Assembly: GCA_016194745.1 (NCBI GenBank)
Contig: JACQBA010000009.1
Location: 62,001-126,000 of the forward strand
Source: Elusimicrobiota bacterium
GTDB lineage: Bacteria; Elusimicrobiota; Elusimicrobia; UBA1565; JACRDR01
Direction: 5' to 3'
DNA: 64,000 nucleotides
Below are positions 35,056-44,100 of this stretch, piece by piece. Made by a program: the position numbers and the translations under genes. Under the pieces are notes generated by a model. It worked only from the letters and a program-made list of their open reading frames with translations. It did not search any database and was not told where the DNA came from. The stretch's first letter is position 1. The number at the start of each line of letters is the position of its first letter.

Positions 35056-37256
35056 GGCTGGAATCTCCTTAGCTTGAGCGAATTGACGACCACCGTCACC
35101 GAACTGAGGGCCATCGCGGCGCCCGCCCATCGAGGATCGAGCATGAGTCCGAATGAAGGATACAGCGCGCCCGCCGCGATGGGGATCAGGACGAGGTTGT
35201 ACGCGAACGCCCAGAGTAGGTTCTCGACGATAACCCGCCGGATGCGGCGCGAGAGCTCGATCGCCGTAACGAAACTCCGGATATCGGCGCGCATGAGCGT
35301 GATGTCGGCGGACTCGATCGCGATGTCCGTCCCTTCCGCGAGCGCGACGCCCACGTCCGCCTGGGTTAGCGCCGGGGCGTCGTTGAAGCCCTCGCCCACC
35401 ATCGCCACCTTCCGGCCGCGCGCCTGAAGGTCCTTGATGATTTCCGCCTTCTCGTGCGGAAGGACCTCGGCGTACACCTTGCTGATCCCCGCCTCCTCCG
35501 CGATCCGGTAGACGGCCTGGTTGCGGTCTCCCGAAACGAGGATGAGTTCGACGCCCTGCGCCTTAAGTTTGGCCACCGCCTCCCGCGCTCCGTCCCTAAG
35601 CTTGTCCGCCACGATGACCGCCCCCAACAATCGGCGGTCCAACGCCACGACGAGCGCGGAACCCGACGTATCGCGCAGCCGCTTCACGATCGAATCCGCG
35701 ACCTCGACGCCCTCTTCCTCGAGCCACTTCGCATTCCCGACGCGCACGAGCTTGCCCTGGCTGACGGCCCTTACCCCGCGCCCGGGAAACGCTTCGAACG
35801 ACTCGGGCGCGGCCGCGCTCGCCCCGTCGGCGTCCGCTCTCGCGCGGATGGCGGCGGCGAACGGATGCTCCGAGCGGCTCTCCGCCATCGCGGCCCAGGC
35901 CAACAGATCCTTCTCCAGGACCCCGCGCGACGGCAGGAGTTCGACGACGGACGGCTTGCCCTCGGTGAGCGTCCCCGTCTTGTCGAAGAGCACCGCGTCG
36001 ATCTTGCCCACCTTCTCGAGGACCTCGGCGCGCCTGAGAAAGATTCCGAGCTGCGCCGCCCGGCCCATGCCGACGACGATGGCGAGCGGCGTCGCCAGAC
36101 CGAGCGCGCAGGGACACGCGACCGCCATCACGGACACGAGCACGGTCAAACCGTGCACGACCTTGGGCTCGGGTCCCTTCCAGGACCACATCACGCCCGC
36201 GACGACAGCGACCAGAATGACTCCCGGCACGAACGCCGCGGCCGCCCGGTCGACGGCGTGCTGGATCGGCGCCTTGGAATTGCCGCTTTGCCGTACGGCC
36301 TCCACGATGCGCGCGAGCGCGGTATCGGAACCGGTACGAACGACGTTCACGATCAAGGCTCCGGTCTTGTTCATCGTCCCGCCGAAAACGGAGGAGCCTT
36401 TCATCTTCTCCACGGGGATGCTCTCGCCGGTCAGCAAGGATTCGTCCACGGTCGAGGCCCCGTCCTCCACCACGCCGTCGAGACCCACCTGCTCGCCGGG
36501 CCGGACCAGGAACCGGTTCCCTACCTTGGCCTCGCCTACCGGCACCGTCGATTCCACCCCTTCCTTTATTAGACGCAGGGTACGGGGAGCCAACCGCATG
36601 AGGCGTCGAATGGCATCGTTGGTGCGGCTGCGCATGCGCAGGTCGAGCCAGCGCCCAAGGAGGATAAGCGTGACCAATCCCGCCAGCGCCTCGAGCATCG
36701 GCTTGCGGGACGCCGGCGGAGCGTATTCCGGGAAGAAGACGACCCAACTGCTGAAAAGGAAAGCCGCCCATGTGCTCAACGACACGAGGGTGTTCATGTC
36801 GGCCTGGCCGCGGCGCACGCTGGCCGTGAACCCGCGATGGAACGGACCCGCGCCGTAGATGATGACGGGAAGGGAGACCAGCCAGGCCGTGTAATCGGAG
36901 AACTCGAGCGGCCGCTGCACCATCAACGCGAGCCACAATGAGGCCGTGACGAGGAGCCGGCGCGCGAGTTTATGCGACTCCTTGCGAGCCCCGGACAGGA
37001 GCAGCGCTTCGGCTTGCTCGTAATTCGCCGCGATGCCGGGCACCCGGTAGCCTTGGCCTTCGACGACGAGCCTAAGACTCTCAGGGTCGACCGACGCGGG
37101 ATCGTATTCGACCGAGGCGGTCTTCGACGGCAGATGGACGCTCGCCGTCTTGACGCCCTTCGTCTTGCTCAGCGCCCCCTCCACCTTCGCGACGCAGGCC
37201 GCGCAATGCATGCCTTCGACGGGCAGGATGACCTTCTGGGACTCCTCCTGCCTCAC
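35052..37256 (-). CDS. copA: Copper-translocating P1B-type ATPase
   Basis: 734 residues from a GTG at 37256 (GTGA overlap with the upstream stop, GGAGG 8 nt before it); a GTG at 37271 would add 5 residues. Domains: N-terminal metal-binding domain with GMHCAAC, eight helices, actuator TGES, the copper-site VACPCALGLATP in helix 6, phosphorylation site FDKTGTLTEGK, SEHPFAAAI, and hinge MVGEGFNDAPALTQAD. The hinge normally reads GDGxND; here the first Asp is Glu. Likely a Cu(I) exporter in the inner membrane. Confidence 0.92.
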   Translation of the reverse strand: MRQEESQKVILPVEGMHCAACVAKVEGALSKTKGVKTASVHLPSKTASVEYDPASVDPESLRLVVEGQGYRVPGIAANYEQAEALLLSGARKESHKLARRLLVTASLWLALMVQRPLEFSDYTAWLVSLPVIIYGAGPFHRGFTASVRRGQADMNTLVSLSTWAAFLFSSWVVFFPEYAPPASRKPMLEALAGLVTLILLGRWLDLRMRSRTNDAIRRLMRLAPRTLRLIKEGVESTVPVGEAKVGNRFLVRPGEQVGLDGVVEDGASTVDESLLTGESIPVEKMKGSSVFGGTMNKTGALIVNVVRTGSDTALARIVEAVRQSGNSKAPIQHAVDRAAAAFVPGVILVAVVAGVMWSWKGPEPKVVHGLTVLVSVMAVACPCALGLATPLAIVVGMGRAAQLGIFLRRAEVLEKVGKIDAVLFDKTGTLTEGKPSVVELLPSRGVLEKDLLAWAAMAESRSEHPFAAAIRARADADGASAAAPESFEAFPGRGVRAVSQGKLVRVGNAKWLEEEGVEVADSIVKRLRDTSGSALVVALDRRLLGAVIVADKLRDGAREAVAKLKAQGVELILVSGDRNQAVYRIAEEAGISKVYAEVLPHEKAEIIKDLQARGRKVAMVGEGFNDAPALTQADVGVALAEGTDIAIESADITLMRADIRSFVTAIELSRRIRRVIVENLLWAFAYNLVLIPIAAGALYPSFGLMLDPRWAGAAMALSSVTVVVNSLKLRRFQP

Positions 37257-38077
37257 AGGTTTCGCCTCCACTGGTTCTCCAGGTCGCCCATTCCCGCCCA
37301 GACGCCGGGGAAGGCGCCGCGGAGCGCGGTGTCCATGTCCCTATTGTCCTTGAGCGCCGCGAGAAACGCCGAAAAGCCGTTTCGGCCGCCGCGCTCGATC
37401 ATGTAGCGCACGACGTCGCCGACCTGCCGGTACCAGAGGCTCACCATCCGCTCGCGCTCGGTCGCCGGGACCAGATTCACCATCTGGTCGAACGGGATGG
37501 GCATCTCGCGGAGTTGGCGCTTCACGTCGAAGGTTACGCCGGATTGGTAGCCGAGGGAGGCGGCCTTGACCCCTTCTTCGTAGACGGCCAGCCCCTCGTT
37601 GAGCCAGCGCAGGTCCATGCGCGGCGAGCCCATGTATTCGTGCCAGAGGAGGTGGCTCATCTCATGGGCAAGCGTCATCGGCAGGCCCTGCCCGTCGAAG
37701 CTGTAGATCGCGTTGCCGAGCGTGATTCCGCCGGACCACTCCGGCATCCGCGTCTTCTTCACGTACTCGCCCTGGTTGGCGTACACTACGATCGAGTACA
37801 TGCCGCGCGGCGGGGCGAAGGAGTAGAGGCTCGTGTCCATCATGATCCGGCTGTAGAGATCCTCGACGGTGCCGCCGATCTGCGCCGCGCGATCGCTCCC
37901 GTAGGCTTGGATCTTGAAGTGCAGCGTCGCCTCGTCCTTATAGCCCGGATCGAGGCCGGGCAGGATGCTGCCGGGCGTCGGCGCGTCTTGCGGCGCGGAC
38001 TCCGTCCCGGGCGCCACGGGAATCTCCACGCAGCCGGAGAGCGCGAGGCAGGCGGCGAGCAGAGCGTATTTCGGCAT
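37253..38077 (-). CDS. Lipoprotein zinc metalloprotease (peptidase MA-like)
   Basis: 274 residues from the ATG at 38077. The lipobox is LALSGC at residue 16. The gluzincin signature is complete: TLAHEMSHLLWHEYMG (HExxH) followed by LRWLNEGLAVYEEG, giving the third ligand Glu. This is the arrangement of the peptidase MA family. Its C-terminal region is helical (WYRQVGDVVRYMIERGGRNGFSAFLAAL). TAGAAT lies 5 nt before the ATG, so it is predicted leaderless. Translation runs into copA by overlap. Confidence 0.82.
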   Translation of the reverse strand: MPKYALLAACLALSGCVEIPVAPGTESAPQDAPTPGSILPGLDPGYKDEATLHFKIQAYGSDRAAQIGGTVEDLYSRIMMDTSLYSFAPPRGMYSIVVYANQGEYVKKTRMPEWSGGITLGNAIYSFDGQGLPMTLAHEMSHLLWHEYMGSPRMDLRWLNEGLAVYEEGVKAASLGYQSGVTFDVKRQLREMPIPFDQMVNLVPATERERMVSLWYRQVGDVVRYMIERGGRNGFSAFLAALKDNRDMDTALRGAFPGVWAGMGDLENQWRRNL

Positions 38078-38082
38078 CCCCC

Positions 38083-38088
38083 ATTCTA
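38083..38088 (-). promoter_or_regulatory. -10 of the metalloprotease-copA-queF operon
   Basis: TAGAAT on the minus strand, 5 nt (GGGGG) before the ATG at 38077. Three genes follow with overlapping ends. Confidence 0.55.
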
Positions 38089-38134
38089 TCAAACTCGCCT
38101 GGACGCACGGCCGTCGGCATGCAAGGTCCAACGC

Positions 38135-38202
38135 TAGGCCTTTGGGCCCAGAATGAGAAAGGCCTAAAGCTTCTGGTCCGCCCCCCGGGTCCGTAGTACA
38201 CT
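38135..38202 (+). promoter_or_regulatory. Two palindromic boxes 24 bp apart plus -10
   Basis: TAGGCCTTTGGGCCCA (38135-38150, exact consensus) and AAGGCCTAAAGCTTCT (38159-38174) start 24 bp apart. Parts of them also form a 9-bp inverted repeat (TAGGCCTTT/AAAGGCCTA). The second ends 22 nt before TACACT (38197-38202), which is 6 nt before the ATG at 38209. Confidence 0.65.
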
Positions 38203-38208
38203 TTGAAT

Positions 38209-40803
38209 ATGCCGCTGAAGGGGGTACGAAGAATGGCGAGGAAGGTCATCGCGCTTTTGTGTGCGTCATTCTGCATCGGAGGACCGCTGCCTGCCCCCGC
38301 CCGCGCCGACGGCGGAGGGATACCTCCCGCGCTGCCTCTCGAGACCACCCAGCCGCCCCAAGCCGCGGCGCCCGCCGCCCCTACCGCGCCCAAGCGCGAC
38401 GAGTGGAAGAACTGGTACAAAATCAAGCAGCCGTCGCTCTGCGCCGAAGGGCGCGAACCCTTCTGCAAGAAGGACGACTGCGAATTCCCCTGGCGCGCGA
38501 CGCGGCCGACCTGGTATCTGCGCGGCGGCCGGGTTTGGCAGGGCGAGAGCATCACCTCGGTAAACCCCCAAGCCGCCAGCCCCGTCAAAGTCCCCGTTTT
38601 CTGTTGGAAGCAGGATGACATCAAGAACGAGACCATTAAGGAAGGCGAGCAGGAGGTTCGGATCGCGAAGGTAGCCGCGGTCCCCTCCACCTTCCAGCTG
38701 ATGGGCAAATCGGAACGCGGCCCGTGGTACTCCGCGTTCGAATTGCGGCGCAAGCTCGTGGCCGTACCCGCGGCCGGTGGCGCGGAGCAAGACGTCGAGT
38801 TCGACGAGAGCTGGACCGCTCCCGAAGGCGCGGTGGAAGTCGCCGGAGCCGCGGCCGCCCAAGCGCCTCAAGCTCCGCAAGGACCGCAGGCGCCTCAGGC
38901 CCCGCAAGGACCGCAGGCGCCTCAAGCCCCGCAAGGACCGCAGGCCGAGCTGGACGATTTCGGCAATTGGAACAAGATACGGACTCCGGCTGCGTGCGCC
39001 GACGGCCGAACCGGCTACTGCAAGAAAAGCGAGTGCGAAGCCGGCGGCAAACTCTTTACCGGCGGAGGCGATCCCAAGATTTACTGCTGGAAGAACGAGG
39101 ACTACAAGGAACTCGCGCCCGTGCGGGTCGCAGACGCCGAGAAGAAGCACATCGAGATCAGCGCCCGCGCCTCCGCGTCGACCCTGAAGGTCGCCGACGG
39201 CAAGCTCGTGGCGGCGTCCACGGGCGAGGGCGGCGAGACGACGACCCAGGTCGCGTTCGATACCGCGTGGGCCCGTGACCCGCATTTCATCACCGTCAAG
39301 CTCGCCGGTGACGTCCCCGGACCGCAGGGTCCGACCCAGCCGACGACGCCGGGCGAGGAGAACCAGCCCGGGCAGAGGCTCGACGCCCGCTTCACCTTCG
39401 ACCAGCATAAGGCGATCCTCGGCACGATCTTCGCGCTCAAGCCCGAGGAAAAGACCAAGTACGATGCGGACAACGAGAAGGCCGGAGCCGAGAAGAAGCC
39501 CGCCTCCGACGCCATCCACGCGCGCTGGCGCCAGGTCATGATCGAGTTCGCGAAAGAATACGTCCGGACGGAGCAGCGAGACGGCACGACCGGCGGCACG
39601 TGGGGCCGCCTCACGCCCGTCGAGCAGAAATACATGGAAAGCCACCCCAAGATCCAGCCGCTGCTCGACAAGATCAAGGAAGGCATGGCCGCGCTCGACC
39701 GGCCCGACGCGAGGCCCGCGGGCGGCGCCGCCAACCCGAGCGACGCGCTGATCCGCGACATCCGCACCCGCCTCAAGGCGGACCTGAACGCTTTCGTCGT
39801 CAGCGAGCCGAACAACATCCAGGTGCCCGAGAAGCTGGTCGAATGGGCGCAGGCGTTCGCCGCGCCGCCGCAGACCACCGGCGAGCCGACCGCTCCCGCG
39901 CGGACGGGCGAGGAAGCCTTAAAGCGCCTGGTCTCCGATGAGGTCGAACGCGCCGTGGCGGCCTACCTTCTCAAGAAGCGCCGCTTCAATCCCCAGGAGC
40001 TCATCGCCGCGGCCAACGGCGACGAAGCCGCCAAGACCGCGATGACGGGCCGCCTCAAGGAAGCCGTCTTCCGCGATTTATTCGAGGTATTCAGCAAGGC
40101 CAATTTCGAGCAGGAGAATTGGCTCGGCAACCAGCGCGCGGATCTCAAGGAGTTCCTGGCGCAAAAGAGCGGCAACCTGACGACCCCGGCCAAGCCGCTG
40201 TTCCAGTCCGATCTGCTCAAGTACTACTGCAAACCCGACATCATCTCGCGCCACAAGACCGAAGCGGGGAGCCGTCAGCGCGCTGCCGGACCGCGGGCGA
40301 CGACGGCCGCCAACGCCAACACGCGCGCGGATCTCGCGCACGCTCGGAATCTTACCGCGAACATGACGCTTCAAGTCGATCAGAATACCCGCCTGGCGTA
40401 CGACCCGAACGTCGAGCAGGCGGCGACCGCGGCAAGCGGCTGGTTCGACAACACCGCTCAATTGGAAAACGCCTGCAAGGCACCGGGCAGCACCACCACG
40501 ACGACGCCGCCCGGCACGACCGGGCCGGCGACGCCCGGGCAGCCGATCGTCCGTCGGGAGCCGCCGCCCGTCACGGGCGTCAATCGCGACGAAGGCGCGC
40601 CGCCTGCGCCGCCCAAAGACGATTTCAGCGATCTTTATCGGACGATGGGCGGAGCCGCGCTCGGCGCCGTCGCGTTCGGCCTGTTCGCTTGGGCCGTGGG
40701 CGCGGCGATCCTCGGCCCGTTCGGCATCGTGATCTTCGCCGGCATGGGCGCCGCGCTCGGCGCGACCGCCGTCTTCCTCAACCTGCACCCGATCGGGAAG
40801 TAG
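38209..40803 (+). CDS. Large exported protein with duplicated Cys domain and PQ-repeat linker
   Basis: 864 residues from the ATG at 38209 (a second ATG at 38233 also leaves the signal peptide KVIALLCASFCIGGPLPAPARA intact). Two related domains of about 100 residues each contain NWYKIKQPSLCAEGREPFCKKDDCE...VFCWKQDD and NWNKIRTPAACADGRTGYCKKSECE...IYCWKNEDY, that is, four equivalently placed Cys, separated by a GPQAPQAPQ repeat linker. A long helical region follows (about residues 375-720). A Thr/Pro linker leads to a Gly/Ala-rich hydrophobic hairpin at the C-terminus (GGAALGAVAFGLFAWAVGAAILGPFGIVIF) that may insert in a membrane. No family recognised. Confidence 0.75.
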   Translation: MPLKGVRRMARKVIALLCASFCIGGPLPAPARADGGGIPPALPLETTQPPQAAAPAAPTAPKRDEWKNWYKIKQPSLCAEGREPFCKKDDCEFPWRATRPTWYLRGGRVWQGESITSVNPQAASPVKVPVFCWKQDDIKNETIKEGEQEVRIAKVAAVPSTFQLMGKSERGPWYSAFELRRKLVAVPAAGGAEQDVEFDESWTAPEGAVEVAGAAAAQAPQAPQGPQAPQAPQGPQAPQAPQGPQAELDDFGNWNKIRTPAACADGRTGYCKKSECEAGGKLFTGGGDPKIYCWKNEDYKELAPVRVADAEKKHIEISARASASTLKVADGKLVAASTGEGGETTTQVAFDTAWARDPHFITVKLAGDVPGPQGPTQPTTPGEENQPGQRLDARFTFDQHKAILGTIFALKPEEKTKYDADNEKAGAEKKPASDAIHARWRQVMIEFAKEYVRTEQRDGTTGGTWGRLTPVEQKYMESHPKIQPLLDKIKEGMAALDRPDARPAGGAANPSDALIRDIRTRLKADLNAFVVSEPNNIQVPEKLVEWAQAFAAPPQTTGEPTAPARTGEEALKRLVSDEVERAVAAYLLKKRRFNPQELIAAANGDEAAKTAMTGRLKEAVFRDLFEVFSKANFEQENWLGNQRADLKEFLAQKSGNLTTPAKPLFQSDLLKYYCKPDIISRHKTEAGSRQRAAGPRATTAANANTRADLAHARNLTANMTLQVDQNTRLAYDPNVEQAATAASGWFDNTAQLENACKAPGSTTTTTPPGTTGPATPGQPIVRREPPPVTGVNRDEGAPPAPPKDDFSDLYRTMGGAALGAVAFGLFAWAVGAAILGPFGIVIFAGMGAALGATAVFLNLHPIGK
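38861..38946 (+). repeat. In-frame 27-bp tandem repeat (GPQAPQAPQ)
   Basis: Units starting GGACCGCAGGCGCCTCA at 38881 and 38908 are complete, 27 bp each and differ at one base. A partial unit precedes (38861-38880) and another follows (38935-38946). It encodes the Pro/Gln-rich linker between the two Cys domains, probably variable in length between strains. Confidence 0.9.
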
Positions 40804-41269
40804 TCGCGTTCCCGTCCGAGTCTCCCTCGCGCCGGTACAGCTCCAGCGCCAAGATCGCCGCTCCGATCGAGATGCACGAGTCCGCCACGTTGAAGATCGG
40901 CCACACCCGGAAATCCAGGAAGTCGACGACGAAGCCGTAGAGCACCCGGTCGTATAGGTTGCCGAGCGCTCCGCCGATGACGAGGGAGATCGCGACGCGC
41001 GAGAGCCCGTCGCGGGACGGCCAGGTGCGCGCCATGTAGACGAGCACCGCAAGCAGCGTCACCGAGACGAAGATTAGGAAGCGGTTCGAGTTCGTCAGCA
41101 GACTGAACGCCGCGCCCGTGTTCTCCGCGTAGGTGAGATGGAAGAACGGCGCGATCGCGATGGGCGAGCGCTCCATCAGCCAATCCTGCGCCCACGTCTT
41201 GGTGAGCCGGTCGAGGGTGAAGACGGCGGCGATGATCGCGCCGAAAGTCAGGCGAGCTGGCGCACGCAT
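40778..41269 (-). CDS. lspA: Lipoprotein signal peptidase (SPase II)
   Basis: 163 residues, four membrane helices. Family motifs: YAENTGAAFSLL, GGALGNLYDRVLYGFVVDFLDF and FNVADSCISIGA, which contain the two catalytic Asp. It cleaves prolipoproteins at the lipid-modified Cys. The start overlaps the ileS stop by 22 nt (ileS-lspA is a common pairing). The 3' end overlaps the convergent large secreted protein by 26 nt. Confidence 0.95.
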   Translation of the reverse strand: MRAPARLTFGAIIAAVFTLDRLTKTWAQDWLMERSPIAIAPFFHLTYAENTGAAFSLLTNSNRFLIFVSVTLLAVLVYMARTWPSRDGLSRVAISLVIGGALGNLYDRVLYGFVVDFLDFRVWPIFNVADSCISIGAAILALELYRREGDSDGNATTSRSGAG

Positions 41270-44085
41270 CGAGAGCAGAGGTCCGGCTTATTCTGCGGGT
41301 CGGCCTGCCCGACGTCGGCCTGCCAGCGCCAGCAGCGCGCGCACTTCTTGCCTTCGGCCTTCGCGACCTCGATCTTGAGTTCGCCCGGACCGGGAACGAT
41401 CTCCGCCTGGGAGACGATAAGGATCTCCGGCCACTGGTCGCGGTACTGCTCGAGAACCGAACTTCCGCCGTTGCCGCCGCCGACGAGCCGGACGCGCGCC
41501 TCGAGGGAGCCGCCGATCGTCTTGGCGGACCGGGCCTCCTCGAGCGCTTTCGACACCTTGGCGCGAACGTCGAATACGGCCTCCCAGCGCTTGGCGAGCT
41601 CGGGCGCCATCCACGCCTCCCTGGCCTGGACCAGCTCGTCCGACAGGAAGACGCTCTCGGGGACCGCCGCCGCGTCTGCGCCGGGCAGAGCCCCGACCGC
41701 GCGGCGCATCTCCTGCCACGCCTCTTCGGCCGTGAAGGACAGGATCGGCGCCGAGAGGGTCGTGAGCGCGCGCAGCGCGTGGTACATCACGGTCTGCGCC
41801 GCGCGCCGCTCGGGCGCGTTCGCGGCCAGCGTGTAGAGCCGGTCCTTGGACGCGTCCAAGTAGAACGCGGAAAGGACCAGATTGCAGAAATCGACGATGC
41901 GGCGCGCGGCGGAACGGTAGCGGAACGCCTCGTAGTCCGCGTACACGTCGCGCACGAGCTCGGCGAGGCAATGGAGGGCGTAGCGGTCCATGTCCGCCTT
42001 CGGCTCGACCGCGTGCGTCTTGGGATCGAAGTCGCAGACGTTGCCGAGGAGGTAGCGGAGCGTGTTGCGGATCTTGCGGTACGCCTCGGTCGGGCCCTCA
42101 AGCAGCTTTGGCGAGAGGCGGACGTCGTCCGAGTAGTCCGCGAGCGCGACCCACATGCGCAGGACGTCGGCGCCGAGCTTGCCGACGACCTCCTGCGGCG
42201 CCACCACGTTCCCGAGCGACTTGTGCATCGCCCGGCCCTGGTCGTCCAAGACGAAGCCGTGCGTGAGGACGGTCTTGTACGGCGCCGCGCCCGTCAGCGC
42301 GACCGACAGGACGAGCGAGCTCTGGAACCAGCCCCGGTGCTGGTCCGAGCCCTCGAGATAGAGATCGGCCGGAGTCTGACCCTGAGGATCGAGCACCGCG
42401 TGCCACGACGCGCCCGAGTCGACCCACACGTCCAGGATGTCCGTCTCTCGAATGACCGTCGCGTTGCCGCAGGCGCACGCGGAGGCCGCGGCGCCGGGCA
42501 GGAAATCGGCGAGCCGGACCTCTACGCCCGCGTTGTCGAACCAGAAATTGCTTCCTTCCTTGGCGACGCGCGCCTCGATGGCCGCCAATACCTCCGGCGC
42601 GTCCTGCGGCTTCTTGCACTTGGCGCAGTAGAGGATCGGGATCGGCGTCCCCCACACGCGCTGGCGCGAAAGGCACCAATCGGGGCGCCCCTCGACCATG
42701 CTCGAGATGCGGGCGCGGCCCTCGGTCGGGATCCACGCCACCGTGCCGATGGCCTCGAGAAGGCGTTTCCTCAAGCCGTTGTGGTTCACGTTCAGGAACC
42801 ACTGCTCCGTCGCGCGGAAGACGATCGGGTTCTTGCAGCGCCAGCAGTGCGGGTAGCTGTGCTGGATCTGCGAGTCCTTGAGAAGCCGCCCCGAGGCCTT
42901 CAGGTCCTCGATGACGGCAGGGTTGCCCTCTTTGAAGATCTGCAGCCCGGCGAACTTTCCGGCCCGCTCCGTGAAGCGGCCGAAGCCGTCCACCGGACAC
43001 AGGATCTCGATCCCGTAAGCCTTTCCGGTGTGGAAGTCGTCGGCGCCGTGGCCCGGCGCGGTATGAACCGCTCCCGTGCCGTCTTCGGCGGTGACATAGT
43101 CGGCCAAGACGCCGATCCCGTCTCCGCCGAACGGCTTGTCGTAGGCGAACTCGGGAGCCTTCGCGCCCGCCCGGGGCGCGAGAGCCGCGCCCGCCCAGCT
43201 CTTGAGCGTCTTGACGCTCTCGGCGCCGATCGTCTTGACGAAATCGTCGCGGCGCTTGGCGGCGATCAGGAAGCGGCGCGGCGCCTTCCAATCGGGACGG
43301 ACCGCCTCGATCAACGAATACTCGAGCTCCGGATGGAACGCGACCGCCATATTGGCGGGAAGCGTCCACGGCGTCGTGGTCCAAACCACGACCTCCGCGC
43401 TCGCGAGCTCCGGCGCCGGTGCCTTCTTGATCGGGAGCGCGACGTACACCGAGGGCGAGGTCTTGTCCTTGTACTCGATCTCGGCCTCGGCGAGCGCGGT
43501 ATCGCAGTACACGCACCAGTAGACGGGCTTGAGCCCGCGGTAGATGTAGCCCTTCGCATACATTCCGCTGAAGGCGTGAAGGATGCGCGACTCGTACTCC
43601 TTGGACATCGTGACGTACGGCGCGTCCCAATCGCCGAGCCCGCCCAGGCGGCGGAACTCCTCGCGCTGGACTTGAATCCAGCTCTCGGCGAACTCCTTGG
43701 CCTTCGTCCGGAACGCGGGGACGTCCTTGACGTCCCGCTTGCCCATCTTGAGCTCTTTTAGCAGCGCGTGCTCGATCGGCAAGCCGTGGCAGTCCCAGCC
43801 CGGCACGTACGGGGATCGGTAGCCCATCAGCGCGTGCGATTTGACCGCCATGTCCTTGAGGATCTTGTTGAGCGCGTGGCCGATGTGGATGTGGCCGTTG
43901 GCGTAGGGCGGACCGTCGTGCAGCACCCATGCCTGCTCGCCGCGCGCCTTGGCCGAATCCTGCATCTGTCCGTAAATCCGGTTTTTCTCCCAGAACTCGA
44001 GGAACGCGGGCTCGCGCTTGGGCAGGTCGCCCTTCTGCGGGAACTGCGTCTGCGGCAAATTGACCGTCTTGGAGTAATCCGCCAT
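41248..44085 (-). CDS. ileS: Isoleucyl-tRNA synthetase
   Basis: 945 residues. Class I motifs: HIGH as PYANGHIHIGHALNKILKD, editing domain CP1, WVDSGASWHAVL, and the KMSKS loop as GRAMHKSLGNVVAPQ (MHKSL rather than MSKSL). A C-terminal zinc finger CARCWRWQ...CSRCVRQL is present as in bacterial type IleRS. It charges tRNA-Ile. The gene lies 15 nt after the acyl-CoA dehydrogenase gene and overlaps lspA. Confidence 0.96.
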   Translation of the reverse strand: MADYSKTVNLPQTQFPQKGDLPKREPAFLEFWEKNRIYGQMQDSAKARGEQAWVLHDGPPYANGHIHIGHALNKILKDMAVKSHALMGYRSPYVPGWDCHGLPIEHALLKELKMGKRDVKDVPAFRTKAKEFAESWIQVQREEFRRLGGLGDWDAPYVTMSKEYESRILHAFSGMYAKGYIYRGLKPVYWCVYCDTALAEAEIEYKDKTSPSVYVALPIKKAPAPELASAEVVVWTTTPWTLPANMAVAFHPELEYSLIEAVRPDWKAPRRFLIAAKRRDDFVKTIGAESVKTLKSWAGAALAPRAGAKAPEFAYDKPFGGDGIGVLADYVTAEDGTGAVHTAPGHGADDFHTGKAYGIEILCPVDGFGRFTERAGKFAGLQIFKEGNPAVIEDLKASGRLLKDSQIQHSYPHCWRCKNPIVFRATEQWFLNVNHNGLRKRLLEAIGTVAWIPTEGRARISSMVEGRPDWCLSRQRVWGTPIPILYCAKCKKPQDAPEVLAAIEARVAKEGSNFWFDNAGVEVRLADFLPGAAASACACGNATVIRETDILDVWVDSGASWHAVLDPQGQTPADLYLEGSDQHRGWFQSSLVLSVALTGAAPYKTVLTHGFVLDDQGRAMHKSLGNVVAPQEVVGKLGADVLRMWVALADYSDDVRLSPKLLEGPTEAYRKIRNTLRYLLGNVCDFDPKTHAVEPKADMDRYALHCLAELVRDVYADYEAFRYRSAARRIVDFCNLVLSAFYLDASKDRLYTLAANAPERRAAQTVMYHALRALTTLSAPILSFTAEEAWQEMRRAVGALPGADAAAVPESVFLSDELVQAREAWMAPELAKRWEAVFDVRAKVSKALEEARSAKTIGGSLEARVRLVGGGNGGSSVLEQYRDQWPEILIVSQAEIVPGPGELKIEVAKAEGKKCARCWRWQADVGQADPQNKPDLCSRCVRQLA

Positions 44086-44100
44086 GTTATGCGCTCGCCA

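Noticed and set aside
35052..35130. Upstream start for QueF at 35130
   Set aside because: The added 25 residues are translated from the copA 3' end in another frame. The ATG at 35055 has AAGGAG and gives the usual short QueF.
38861..38946. Non-coding or CRISPR repeat
   Set aside because: The 27-bp unit keeps the reading frame and encodes GPQAPQAPQ inside a long gene; it is a protein linker repeat.
41779..43761. 660-codon open frame on the plus strand inside ileS
   Set aside because: The minus strand encodes a complete IleRS with all class I motifs. The plus frame shows no motif.
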